Assembly: GCA_002732755.1 (NCBI GenBank)
Contig: NVSP01000002.1
Location: 1 to 13,999 of the forward strand
Reading direction: 5' to 3'
Length of the DNA stretch: 13,999 bases
From: Phycisphaera sp.
Lineage (GTDB): Bacteria > Planctomycetota > Phycisphaerae > Phycisphaerales > UBA1924
The notes under the pieces were generated by a model. That model saw only the letters and a list, made by a program, of their open reading frames with translations. It was not told the origin of the DNA and did not search any database. Positions 7,102-13,999 of the stretch are shown here, in pieces. Each line of letters opens with the position of its first letter. Position 1 is the stretch's first letter. The translations under genes were made by a program, and so were the position numbers.

Positions 7102-8504
7102 TAAAAGCCGTCCAGCTTCACATCAATAGAAGCGTCATGTAATGAGCAAAAAACAGGATCAGAAACCGTTATTCTAAAAGTGATTTCGTAAAAGCTTACC
7201 ATTTTCCAGTAATCTACTTTGATTAAAAACTGACCTAGCTTACCAAACTCTATCCATTGTTCTTCCGAGAAAGTCTCGCCACCATCAAGAGAGTATTCTA
7301 CCATGATTTGAGGCTCTGAACCTTGACCGCTTACCAAGCCTTGACCCGTTTGAACTGAAAAAGATATTTTCGACATGATTAAGCGCTTACCAGCACCTAA
7401 GCCTAAATCAACTGACGAAAACGGAGCTAACACTCTTTGCCTTTGAATAACATCGCCTAATTCGTCAAAAGTATCAGGCGAAAGCTCCACAGTGTTCGAC
7501 GTTCTGAAATCTACGACTATATCTTTATCGTAAGCTTTCGCATAAGAAGAGGCCAAGTAAGGCTCGTTATTAACATCTGTTGATAGATTAACCCATTCGT
7601 CAATCTGTTCTATATAAACAAAAGAAGGACCGCTTGCAAATCTTAATATATAAAAATCCTGACCATTAAAAACCATAGTAAAAGCTGTTGCGGCGGTCTT
7701 ATTTAAACCTCTAATCTCGTTTACGATGTAAGGGGGTGTAACATTAATTAGCTGGGCTTGCATGATCTTATACACGTTGGAATCATCTGCTAAAAAATAT
7801 AAAGCTTGGTCAGTGTTTGCTACTGTATAAAAACCACCTAAGCCCTTTTGCATAATAGCGCTATCAATACGGCTCAAAGGTACGCCAGATGTAGCCCCCG
7901 TATCATAAAATGGCTCTATTGTTTCTACGCCCATCATATAAGCCCACTGATTAAAGGCAAAAGGTCTACGAAGGTCGTCAGGGGCGCTCTCAGCGCTTCC
8001 AGTGCTGGTTATGGTTGCAGGGCCACTAGCCCCCGTCACCGAGAACACTTGGCCTGTGGCGGGGTAAATAGACTTAGAGTTTAAGTAAGTAACCGAATCG
8101 GCGGTTATACCCGTATCTGTTAAAGTCGTACCATCGTAAGTATAAACATCTCCCGCCGCGATCACCATTTCATCCAATGCGCCGACAATTGAATTAGAAA
8201 AAATACATCTCTTATTACCTACAATGGTTCCGATTGACGTATAAGCCCCGCCTTCGCTTACGCTATATAAAGTCTGATCAACTACATGATAAAGCGTCCC
8301 ATTAAAGACATGCAGCCCTCTATCCAACGTGCCGCCACTAGAGCCAAAGGCTTTCGACCCTAGCCACGGCAATAAAACAGACTCAGAGACACCGGTAGGC
8401 GTAACCTCTGGATACCAGTTTTTAGTCAATTGATTATTAGATTGAGGGCTACGGTTCTTATTAGTAACGCCAACCAAAGGCAAAGGAACGGTATTGAATG
8501 GCAT
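7101..8504 (-). CDS. P22 gp10-like tail hub / packaged-DNA stabilisation protein
   Basis: The 467-residue protein is close to the length of P22 gp10 (472 residues), which forms a ring below the gp4-type adaptor, seals the packaged DNA and anchors tail appendages. The N-terminus has the expected pattern of the family (NKNRSPQSNNQLTKNWYPE), followed by repeated short beta strands consistent with a propeller-like body (LDRGLHVFNGTLYHVV, VIAAGDVYTYDG, ALYFLADDSNVYKI). The C-terminal third is also beta-rich and includes IMVEYSLDGGETF, a pattern seen in these hubs. Start and stop are both TAATG fusions with neighbouring genes. The ribosome binding site is weak (GGACGG, 8 nt upstream), so translation is likely coupled to the adaptor gene. 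This gene is the main evidence for a podovirus-type tail. Confidence 0.88.
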   Translation of the reverse strand: MPFNTVPLPLVGVTNKNRSPQSNNQLTKNWYPEVTPTGVSESVLLPWLGSKAFGSSGGTLDRGLHVFNGTLYHVVDQTLYSVSEGGAYTSIGTIVGNKRCIFSNSIVGALDEMVIAAGDVYTYDGTTLTDTGITADSVTYLNSKSIYPATGQVFSVTGASGPATITSTGSAESAPDDLRRPFAFNQWAYMMGVETIEPFYDTGATSGVPLSRIDSAIMQKGLGGFYTVANTDQALYFLADDSNVYKIMQAQLINVTPPYIVNEIRGLNKTAATAFTMVFNGQDFYILRFASGPSFVYIEQIDEWVNLSTDVNNEPYLASSYAKAYDKDIVVDFRTSNTVELSPDTFDELGDVIQRQRVLAPFSSVDLGLGAGKRLIMSKISFSVQTGQGLVSGQGSEPQIMVEYSLDGGETFSEEQWIEFGKLGQFLIKVDYWKMVSFYEITFRITVSDPVFCSLHDASIDVKLDGF

Positions 8505-9130
8505 TAGGGATTCCGTCCACGCTTACGCTTTTGCGTTGCTACTCCTGCATTTCCCGCTCTATCAGCAGCATTAGCAGCGGCAATGGCTTGCCAAAAAAGA
8601 CTCTGATATTTTATAGACTGCTGATCGTTTTCAGTGAATTGATACAATACCATTAAGCACCCGTACAAATAAATATTAGGGTGGTTGGTCAATATGTCGT
8701 TAGTTGTGTTTGATGAACTCAAAGCTGTTAGCTTGGCATAGTAATCAAGATTCGTAACATAAACCGCGTCTGGTTGAATGTCGTATTCAATTTGATCCGT
8801 TACGGTATAAACTTGGGGTACTCCTGACCCATCTCTAATGACCATTGAAGCCGGAGTTACGTAGTCGATAGTGGGTCTCTGACCTGATATTTCAAAGTCA
8901 TAGCGCCTTGATTCTAAATAGCCAGTGGGCAACGCTTGGGTTCTAACGCTCGCGCTAGTGGCCCCTGTTGAACTTTGCATCATGCTACGAATCCTTAAAG
9001 GTTCACTCTGGTTCTCGTAAATCTGTACTTCACAAAGATCAAGGTAATCATCAAGCAACGCCGTTAGGTCTGATCGTTTAGACCATTCAGCTACTGACGT
9101 TTTAAGATTCGCGTAATTATTTAGAGCCAT
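8504..9130 (-). CDS. Head-tail adaptor protein (P22 gp4 / T7 gp11 role)
   Basis: The 208-residue protein is predicted to form the ring docking under the portal and joining it to the tail hub. The N-terminal helix (LKTSVAEWSKRSDLTALL, then a helix through EVQIYENQ), the LPTGYLESRRYDF segment near 88-100 and the two C-terminal helices starting at NHPNIYLYGCLMVLYQF are typical of phage adaptor proteins. Position also fits: after the capsid genes and directly before a gp10-like hub, as P22 gp4 is. No lysozyme-like catalytic motif is evident. It ends in a basic tail (KRKRGRNP). Its stop is fused TAATG-style to the hub start. I cannot tell by eye whether it is closer to gp4 or gp11; the role is more certain than the subfamily. 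Confidence 0.8.
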   Translation of the reverse strand: MALNNYANLKTSVAEWSKRSDLTALLDDYLDLCEVQIYENQSEPLRIRSMMQSSTGATSASVRTQALPTGYLESRRYDFEISGQRPTIDYVTPASMVIRDGSGVPQVYTVTDQIEYDIQPDAVYVTNLDYYAKLTALSSSNTTNDILTNHPNIYLYGCLMVLYQFTENDQQSIKYQSLFWQAIAAANAADRAGNAGVATQKRKRGRNP

Positions 9131-9368
9131 CTTCTTTCATTTCTGCTTTTGTTCGACGCTTGCGTTTTTTTAAACCGGGTATTTCTAAAGCGGGTCTTTC
9201 GATTTGCTCACCTGTTTCAACCTTCGAGTTATCAAGTTTCTCAGGCACGAAGCCATCTTTAGACATCCAGTTTTTACTAAATTCTTTATCACTTTTACAC
9301 TCGAATTTATCACCCGGCTCTCTCAAAAGCCCGTAAATAAATCCGCGTTTAGTCGCTGTGACTTTCAT
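9117..9368 (-). CDS. Small basic phage protein after the capsid block
   Basis: This 83-residue protein has a conserved-looking N-terminal half (MKVTATKRGFIYGLLREPGD followed by KFE) of a kind often seen after capsid genes in tailed phages, where it is usually annotated as hypothetical. The C-terminal half is strongly basic and probably disordered (LKKRKRRTKAE), which could touch DNA or RNA, or the capsid interior. The ATG is preceded by AGGAG at 5-nt spacing, immediately downstream of the GAAA hairpin. Its end overlaps the adaptor gene by 14 nt. Virion membership is inferred from position; the function is unknown. Confidence 0.8.
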   Translation of the reverse strand: MKVTATKRGFIYGLLREPGDKFECKSDKEFSKNWMSKDGFVPEKLDNSKVETGEQIERPALEIPGLKKRKRRTKAEMKEDGSK

Positions 9369-9382
9369 TTTATCTCCTAATT

Positions 9383-9402
9383 AAGCCCCCTTTCGAGGGC
9401 TT
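9383..9402 (-). terminator. Hairpin with GAAA loop after the decoration gene; weak or leaky terminator
   Basis: On the minus strand AAGCCCTC and GGGGGCTT pair over 8 bp (one G-T wobble) around a GAAA tetraloop. The hairpin begins 5 nt after the decoration stop. In the direction of transcription it is followed by TTAATT and then the next gene's AGGAG, without a real T-run, so it is probably a leaky terminator or an RNA stability element rather than a full stop. Read on the plus strand it is followed by TTGTTATTT, but no plus-strand gene is supported nearby. Confidence 0.6.
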
Positions 9403-9407
9403 GTTAT

Positions 9408-9884
9408 TTAGCCAATAGTTACGTTATCCGCGTAGCTAGTGTACTGGTCTCCCATACTCAAAGGAGCAACCCAAGCATCAACTGTGATAGTTGGAGTAGT
9501 ACCCGCCAAGGTGTATCTAACACCTAAGAATTGTTCTACTTCTCCGGCTGTCATTGGGGGAATAGGGATAGAGAATAAGAACCCTGCTACCAGCAAGTCA
9601 GCGTCTTGTGCTGGGCTTGTGGGTGTGCCTGATTCAAAAATTCTCCTTCCAACTAATTGCTCAATGCCAGTAGATTGATCAGCAGCGGCGGCATATTCTA
9701 CGTCAAACGTGTAGTCCTCATCGCCTGTGGTCTGATCAGCAGCTACACCAACGGAGAAAAATACCGCCATAGGTTCACCACTACCGACTGAGCGCTCAAT
9801 GGTTAAGTCAATAACATTCGTACCTACTGCTGTGGCTGTTAATGCTTGAGCATCACTTAATTTTAGAAAATCATCAATATACAT
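9408..9884 (-). CDS. Bbp16-like capsid decoration (cement) protein
   Basis: This 158-residue beta-rich protein sits directly after the capsid gene. It resembles the Bbp16 family of Bordetella phage BPP-1, small beta-sandwich proteins that cap and stabilise the outer capsid surface. Supporting features are the opening MYIDDFLKLSDAQALTATAV followed by TNVIDL, the GSGEPMAVFFSVGV strand, the FLGVRYTLAGTTPTITV strand pair and the C-terminal YADNVTIG ending, which is characteristic. The ATG has AGGAG 7 nt upstream, overlapping the capsid stop codon, so expression probably follows the capsid gene closely. A hairpin lies just after its stop codon. A different type of decoration protein is possible, but position and sequence agree. 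Confidence 0.82.
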   Translation of the reverse strand: MYIDDFLKLSDAQALTATAVGTNVIDLTIERSVGSGEPMAVFFSVGVAADQTTGDEDYTFDVEYAAAADQSTGIEQLVGRRIFESGTPTSPAQDADLLVAGFLFSIPIPPMTAGEVEQFLGVRYTLAGTTPTITVDAWVAPLSMGDQYTSYADNVTIG

Positions 9885-9893
9885 ATCATTCTC

Positions 9894-10913
9894 CTATGTT
9901 ACAGCCGCTTCAGCGATAGTCAGCGCGTCCATGAGACGAACTGGCACACCAAGATAGCTCATTGTGTGAATGGTTTTCCCGAACTGATTAAGCCCCGGCT
10001 GGATTGTTACAGCGCCGTTAGACGTATCTAAAGCCGCAATTCTAAGATTGCTAGCCACGGTCCTATTAACATAGAAAGCAGGGTTGCCGCTTGTAATGTC
10101 AGGAATGTGATCAATAGCCTTAGCCATAAGCTTATGAATAGCCGTATCAGCAGTGATAGCCTGAGTACCTGACAATGCGATTAAATCAGAATTGTCTATA
10201 TTCGCAATCCTAACCCCATCACGCCAATCAGCCACCGCTAGGCCCATTTTCCACTTAAATAAGTCTTTGTAGACTCTAAACGGATTGCCTGCCGCATCGT
10301 TTACATCATCTAGCCCAAGGTCTTCATGGGTTAAACCAATATCAGAACCTTTAGGAAAGAAAGTATAGATTCCATTGGTAGACCAGTTGATCAGAAGAAT
10401 AGACATATTGTCCGAACCTGACCCACCCGCATCGATTACATTATCGCTATTAGCATCTGCTGTTAAATTCGCGTAACGGTTATTGAAACCTACGTATTCT
10501 TCAGGGTTTGCCGCGCTTCCGTAAATAAGCGTAGTGCCTTGGGTATTGCTCATTGATTGCAAATGACCTTTCGCCATCTGCATTCTATAGCCGTTTAAAT
10601 CGTCCTCCAAAACCGCTAGGTCTTCGTCAACATGTGAACGTGCTACCAAAATAGCTGCGTTTTCTGTGACTTGAGCGCTAGTGGACTTAGTTGCCGGTGT
10701 ACCCGCGTTAATTTCTCTAAAAGAAGCACCCGCCAAACCGGTTCGAACGGTTACTTGTTCGCCTGTTGGAAGGTTGCCTTCTTTTATCACCATGTCATCT
10801 AACATTCGGTTAGTCTGACCTAGCATTTCAATAATTTTGGCTGTCTTACCATCTGGATCGCGGGATTTTCCCCAGTCCAGCATGGTAGGATTAGCCGTGC
10901 TTAAAGTTGCCAT
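9894..10913 (-). CDS. Major capsid protein, epsilon15 gp7 / BPP-1 type
   Basis: The 339-residue protein forms the capsid shell. It matches my recollection of the podophage coat family related to Bordetella phage BPP-1 and epsilon15 gp7, which has the HK97 fold. Recognisable segments are the opening MATLSTANPTMLDWGK, the EGNLPTGEQVTVRTGL segment at 45-60, the SDNMSILLINW strand near 167-177, FFPKGSDIGLTHEDLG at 185-200 and WRDGVRIANID at 230-240. The ATG has AGGTGA upstream in a 24-nt gap after the scaffold gene. There is no acidic N-terminal delta domain, consistent with the separate scaffolding gene upstream. The decoration protein gene follows 9 nt downstream. It looks full length. Confidence 0.9.
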   Translation of the reverse strand: MATLSTANPTMLDWGKSRDPDGKTAKIIEMLGQTNRMLDDMVIKEGNLPTGEQVTVRTGLAGASFREINAGTPATKSTSAQVTENAAILVARSHVDEDLAVLEDDLNGYRMQMAKGHLQSMSNTQGTTLIYGSAANPEEYVGFNNRYANLTADANSDNVIDAGGSGSDNMSILLINWSTNGIYTFFPKGSDIGLTHEDLGLDDVNDAAGNPFRVYKDLFKWKMGLAVADWRDGVRIANIDNSDLIALSGTQAITADTAIHKLMAKAIDHIPDITSGNPAFYVNRTVASNLRIAALDTSNGAVTIQPGLNQFGKTIHTMSYLGVPVRLMDALTIAEAAVT

Positions 10914-10937
10914 TTTAATTCACCTATTGGTTATAGA

Positions 10938-11753
10938 TTAAGCTTTGCCGTAAAATAGATCAGCAGAACTTTTCGCTTTTGTTTTCGTTTTAACTCTGGC
11001 TTTAATTACATTCGGCGCTTTTTGCACTTGCTTATCAATATCTTCTTTATTCCGCTGAAGTTCATCGAACTTAGCAGCTTTTAAAGTCGTTATCATAAGC
11101 TTGTGGCTACCCAATTTATTAAAATCTTCTTGGGAAAAATCAGAATCTTTAACATAAGTCTCAATCAAAGTAAGATCAGCTTTTTTTTGCTTGGGGTCTT
11201 GCCAAGCAGGAAGCGCGTCTGTTAGTAGCTGTCTTTCAACTTCTAGTAACTTAGCATCTTCTTCTTGTTGTTGCCTAACTGCCTTATCTCTGTTTTCTTG
11301 CACCAGTCTCGACTTGTTTTCGATCTGCTCTTTGCGCTTTAAATATTCGCCAGTGTCGCTTGTTCGCAATTCTTCCAATTCACTATCATTAGAATCAGCG
11401 TTTAAGGCTTCTTCCAATTTAGAAATAGACTCATTTAAAGAAGTTTTTAGAGCGTTTATCTCTATCTTCTCAGCGTCTAATTCTCTTCGTGTATCGGCTG
11501 TGACTTGCGTTTTCTTCGTATAGTCAGCTTGGCGTAAATTGCCCTTCTTCCACTCCAGCACCGTACTTGCGCTTACTTCCTCACCATCGATATCGTAAAC
11601 AAGTTCGCTTTCTGCGCTTTCGTTATCTTCTACACCGGATTCATCACCCGTTGCGGTATCACCCGCATCTATAACCTCAGTTTCTTGTGTACCAGTGTCT
11701 TCGACATCGGTATTGTCAACTTCAGTTGATTCATTTGCGTTGTTTGTTGCCAT
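10938..11753 (-). CDS. Capsid scaffolding protein
   Basis: Scaffolding proteins guide coat subunits into a procapsid and leave before maturation. The 271-residue product has the classic layout: a strongly acidic, disordered N-terminus (residues 1-52, rich in Glu/Asp/Thr), a recurrent scaffold motif at about 53-95 (YDIDGEEVSAST followed by LRQADYTKKTQ), a charged coiled coil to about 180, and a basic C-terminus (KARVKTKTKAK) of the kind that contacts coat protein. The start is the ATG at 11753, which has GAGG 6 nt upstream. An in-frame TTG at 11765 would add four residues (MRPI) but overlaps that ribosome binding site, so it is unlikely. The gene lies directly before the major capsid gene, as expected. 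No protease domain is fused to it. Confidence 0.85.
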   Translation of the reverse strand: MATNNANESTEVDNTDVEDTGTQETEVIDAGDTATGDESGVEDNESAESELVYDIDGEEVSASTVLEWKKGNLRQADYTKKTQVTADTRRELDAEKIEINALKTSLNESISKLEEALNADSNDSELEELRTSDTGEYLKRKEQIENKSRLVQENRDKAVRQQQEEDAKLLEVERQLLTDALPAWQDPKQKKADLTLIETYVKDSDFSQEDFNKLGSHKLMITTLKAAKFDELQRNKEDIDKQVQKAPNVIKARVKTKTKAKSSADLFYGKA

Positions 11754-12021
11754 TATGGGCCTCAAGTCGTCTTAGGGCTTCTTCACCCTTGATTAATTTA
11801 CTTTCAATAGTCGCCACAATATCATCTAAGACTTGTAACCGCCTACAGTTCTCTTCTCTTACTTTTCGTGGGAACCAACTACCGCGCCTTATAGCGCCGA
11901 TATAGCTTTCTTCTAACTCGCTTATAACAGACTTCCAGACAGGGTGTCCAGCCAAGGTTTTAGCCTCTTTGCCCGTTGCAAAGTCTTCATGTAATTGTAT
12001 CTCTCTTTCAAGCTTATCCAT
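11731..12021 (-). CDS. Small helical phage protein between portal and scaffold
   Basis: This 96-residue, highly charged protein appears all alpha-helical. It begins MDKLEREIQLHEDF, has Trp residues near 29 and 49 in a basic stretch (IRRGSWFPRKVREE), and ends in a helix with ESKLIKGEEALRRLEA. Its ATG overlaps the portal stop by 8 nt, with AAGG just upstream inside the portal gene. Its 3' end overlaps the scaffold gene by 23 nt. Short proteins of this helical style often follow the portal gene in podophages, but I recognise no characterised function. It could be an assembly factor for portal or scaffold; that is inferred from position only. It has none of the catalytic motifs expected of a prohead protease and is too short to be one. 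Confidence 0.8.
   Translation of the reverse strand: MDKLEREIQLHEDFATGKEAKTLAGHPVWKSVISELEESYIGAIRRGSWFPRKVREENCRRLQVLDDIVATIESKLIKGEEALRRLEAHNGNKQRK
11760..11763 (-). promoter_or_regulatory. Ribosome binding site that fixes the scaffold start
   Basis: The minus strand reads GAGG, then CCCATA, then ATG. This spacing supports the ATG at 11753 rather than the TTG at 11765, which itself runs into the GAGG. Confidence 0.6.
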
Positions 12022-13999
12022 TCACACCTTTCCCCGGTATATCCACGCCGTTCTCAACTTCTAACTTAGTGTAATCAAACGTCTTATCTGAATCATGGAA
12101 AGCTGTTTTTTGTAACATTTCTAATTGTTTTTGAGTAGTGGCGGCATCTGTCTTAATGAGCTCGACCTTAGTTTTACTCTGTGCATTTATCAAGGATGCT
12201 TGCGCTTTAATTTGTTCAGCCTCAGCCAATGGGTTACTTTGTGATAGTTGCTCAATTTGTAACTGTGCTTGCTGTAAAGCGGCTGTCATTTGCTGCAACT
12301 GTGCAAAGATTAATTCTTGTGGTGCATCTGGGTTGTTAAAGAATTCAGACGTATTAGAAAATCCTAAAGCTGGGGTTATTTTGTTAAGCGAGTTATATAT
12401 CTTTTGGTCGTCTGTTAGTAATGATCCGGTCGCTTGTAGTTGTTGCTGAATAGTCAATAGACCCAAAGCTTGCTCTACTGTTTTATCGCCAGCACCAGCG
12501 CCTAAGCCTACTTGGCTCTTGGCTACATCTGGAAACTTCCAGTCTGCGGGGTTAACTACCATAGCCTTTCCATTTACCCTAACCTTAACCTCTTTGTCTT
12601 GGAACCGTCTGAGCGTCCATACAGCGCCCTCAAACAGCTTTCTAAAGCCTACCTCCGCATGATTACGAGCGACCAGCTCCATCTTAGCCTCATTAGCTTT
12701 CTCCACACCTGAGAAGCGTGTCGCTGTCTCTTGGTGGAGCTGGTCGGCTTCTAATCCCTGCGAGGCTATCAGGGTTCCCGTTCTATCTGCTTGGGCTTGG
12801 TCTCTCGATTGCTTGACCATGAGAATTTCTTGGCCCACGAAAGGAGTCGTTAAAGGAAACGCCGCCTCTGCTGGATTTGAAGTAGAATTAGGTAGCATCC
12901 TAACAACGCCGTCTTTCCTAGAGTCGTAGTAATCATCTGTATTGACATCTTTGCCTAAGATCGTTCTAGGGTTTCCAACATCATAAATATTATCTAATGT
13001 AGCTCTATCTAGCTCAGTGTTAACAGATTGATCTTGAATCACTAATGAAGCTCTACCATTGCCTATGGCTTTATGAGGCTCAATGATACAAGAAGTTATC
13101 GCGTAAGGTATATGATCGTGCGGTTCGTTCTCTGTAATAGTATTGCCAATCTTTACAATACGTCTGCGCTCTGCAATTCCATCACCATCAAAGTCAACTA
13201 AAGCAAAAATAAGCACTTTCTTAACTGTTTCAGCAGACCATAGACTAAAAGCTTTGGAGTCTGTTACGTTTCCACCTTCATCACGCCATCTAATATCTTT
13301 CATATTTGAAGACTGGCCGGATGATTGTTGCTGATTCCCTGAAGAATTACCCTTTGTACTTGCCGTGGGAAACTTATCAACCTCTTCCTCGCTTAAACCG
13401 CTGGCCACTAACTCGCTCCTTGTAGGGTAACTTTCATGGCCAACGCTCTGTGCATCTTCAAGTGATGAAGAATTTTTAGTGATTAAAAAATCTTCTGTTT
13501 GTATGCCTTGCAGCATAAACTCTTCGTTCTCAACTGTGAATCTAAAGCGAACGTCGAACTTTCCTTCATCCTCTTCTTTTTCAACAATGTCAATTTTCTT
13601 AACTGATTCGTCTTTATCTTTTTGCTCTTTAACAAATAAAGTTATCTCATCTAACGTCAAGCCTTTTTTAAGCTCTTCTCTAGTTGTGCGCTCAGTATCC
13701 ATAAAGTAATGTACAACACCCATTTTTTGAATGTCTGCATCTTTAAGAAATCCGTGTATAACGGTGTATGATTTTGGCCGTCTTAGTAAGAGATGATTAA
13801 TATATTCAGTTTTAATCTTAGCCTCTTCAACTTCAGCCTCATCGTCTGTCACAGGCTCAAATTCAATGACATTACCTGAGCCTAGAAAGACTCTAACTAA
13901 CGAAGTCATGTCCGAGTCAACAGTGTCGCGCACATCTGAAGCGATCACTTGAGAGAAACCCTTTTCTTCATCGCCGTAGCATTCTTGATTATAACGCTT
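12014..13999 (-). CDS. Portal protein, P22-like family (5' end outside window)
   Basis: The portal is the dodecameric ring at one capsid vertex; it nucleates procapsid assembly and is the channel for DNA packaging and exit. The frame is open to the window edge, giving 661 visible residues. The GTG at 13948 is probably not the start, because the 17 codons before it (beginning KRYNQECYGDEEKG) are in frame and look like the usual portal N-terminus; roughly 30-50 residues are missing. Family marks are the N-terminal V..DV.DTV..D helix and the motif DFDGDGIAERRR (start near 13195), typical of P22-type portals, followed by a region ending in a long Gln/Ala-rich helix (about residues 560-650) like the P22 portal barrel. 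A Ser/Gln/Asn-rich linker lies at 13301-13366. The stop overlaps the next gene by 8 nt. Family assignment is from motif recognition, not a search. Confidence 0.9.
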   Translation of the reverse strand, partial: KRYNQECYGDEEKGFSQVIASDVRDTVDSDMTSLVRVFLGSGNVIEFEPVTDDEAEVEEAKIKTEYINHLLLRRPKSYTVIHGFLKDADIQKMGVVHYFMDTERTTREELKKGLTLDEITLFVKEQKDKDESVKKIDIVEKEEDEGKFDVRFRFTVENEEFMLQGIQTEDFLITKNSSSLEDAQSVGHESYPTRSELVASGLSEEEVDKFPTASTKGNSSGNQQQSSGQSSNMKDIRWRDEGGNVTDSKAFSLWSAETVKKVLIFALVDFDGDGIAERRRIVKIGNTITENEPHDHIPYAITSCIIEPHKAIGNGRASLVIQDQSVNTELDRATLDNIYDVGNPRTILGKDVNTDDYYDSRKDGVVRMLPNSTSNPAEAAFPLTTPFVGQEILMVKQSRDQAQADRTGTLIASQGLEADQLHQETATRFSGVEKANEAKMELVARNHAEVGFRKLFEGAVWTLRRFQDKEVKVRVNGKAMVVNPADWKFPDVAKSQVGLGAGAGDKTVEQALGLLTIQQQLQATGSLLTDDQKIYNSLNKITPALGFSNTSEFFNNPDAPQELIFAQLQQMTAALQQAQLQIEQLSQSNPLAEAEQIKAQASLINAQSKTKVELIKTDAATTQKQLEMLQKTAFHDSDKTFDYTKLEVENGVDIPGKGVNG

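Noticed and set aside
5908..9884. Diversity-generating retroelement repeats, suggested by the BPP-1-like capsid genes
   Set aside because: No reverse transcriptase, no template/variable repeat pair and no C-type-lectin-like Mtd protein can be seen in the window.
11753..11765. TTG start giving a four-residue longer scaffold protein
   Set aside because: The TTG overlaps the GAGG that serves the ATG at 11753, and ATG is used by all the other complete genes.
13946..13948. GTG start for the portal gene
   Set aside because: The frame stays open upstream to the window edge with residues resembling the conserved portal N-terminus, so the true start is outside.
1..13999. tRNA genes, CRISPR arrays, insertion sequences or attachment sites
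   Set aside because: The window is almost entirely coding on one strand; I saw no cloverleaf, spaced direct repeats, transposase motifs or integrase context.

Overview
The window is a contiguous piece of the virion-structure module of a short-tailed (podovirus-type) double-stranded DNA phage or prophage. Every supported gene is on the minus strand, so transcription runs from position 13999 towards position 1. The base composition is AT-leaning and no host gene, integrase, tRNA or transposon is visible. The P22-type tail hub suggests a Gram-negative host, but the sequence does not name one; that is inference.

Read in the direction of transcription, the head region comes first. It holds a P22-type portal protein (5' end cut off by the window edge), a 96-residue helical protein, a scaffolding protein, a major capsid protein of the epsilon15 gp7 / Bordetella phage BPP-1 type, and a Bbp16-like capsid decoration (cement) protein. 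A GNRA-loop hairpin separates this high-copy block from a small basic protein. The head-tail connector follows: an adaptor protein of the P22 gp4 / T7 gp11 role, then a P22 gp10-like tail hub (packaged-DNA stabilisation protein). Next come a 162-residue protein at the position where P22 carries its tail needle and a previously uncalled 47-residue protein (6470-6613). Three beta-rich proteins follow (185, 366 and 108 residues); the middle one has a carbohydrate-binding-module-like jelly roll inserted in it and is the best candidate here for host-surface contact.

The promoter-distal end carries the DNA-delivery genes: a 334-residue Gly/Ala-rich protein ending in a peptidase S74 intramolecular chaperone domain, a 397-residue predicted internal virion protein, and a 734-residue predicted ejection protein with a long Gly/Ala-rich hydrophobic segment. 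The first four codons of a further gene lie at the window edge.

The genes are packed with almost no spacing. Six junctions are TAATG stop/start fusions, two are ATGA overlaps and three are longer overlaps, so the whole block behaves as one translationally coupled operon. The only noncoding stretches are 74 nt (4414-4487), 39 nt (9369-9407), 24 nt (10914-10937), 9 nt (9885-9893) and 4 nt (6466-6469). No gene-free stretch reaches 300 bases. The clearest oddities are the pairing of a BPP-1-type capsid with a P22-type hub, the S74 domain on a delivery-type protein, and the sugar-binding-like insert.
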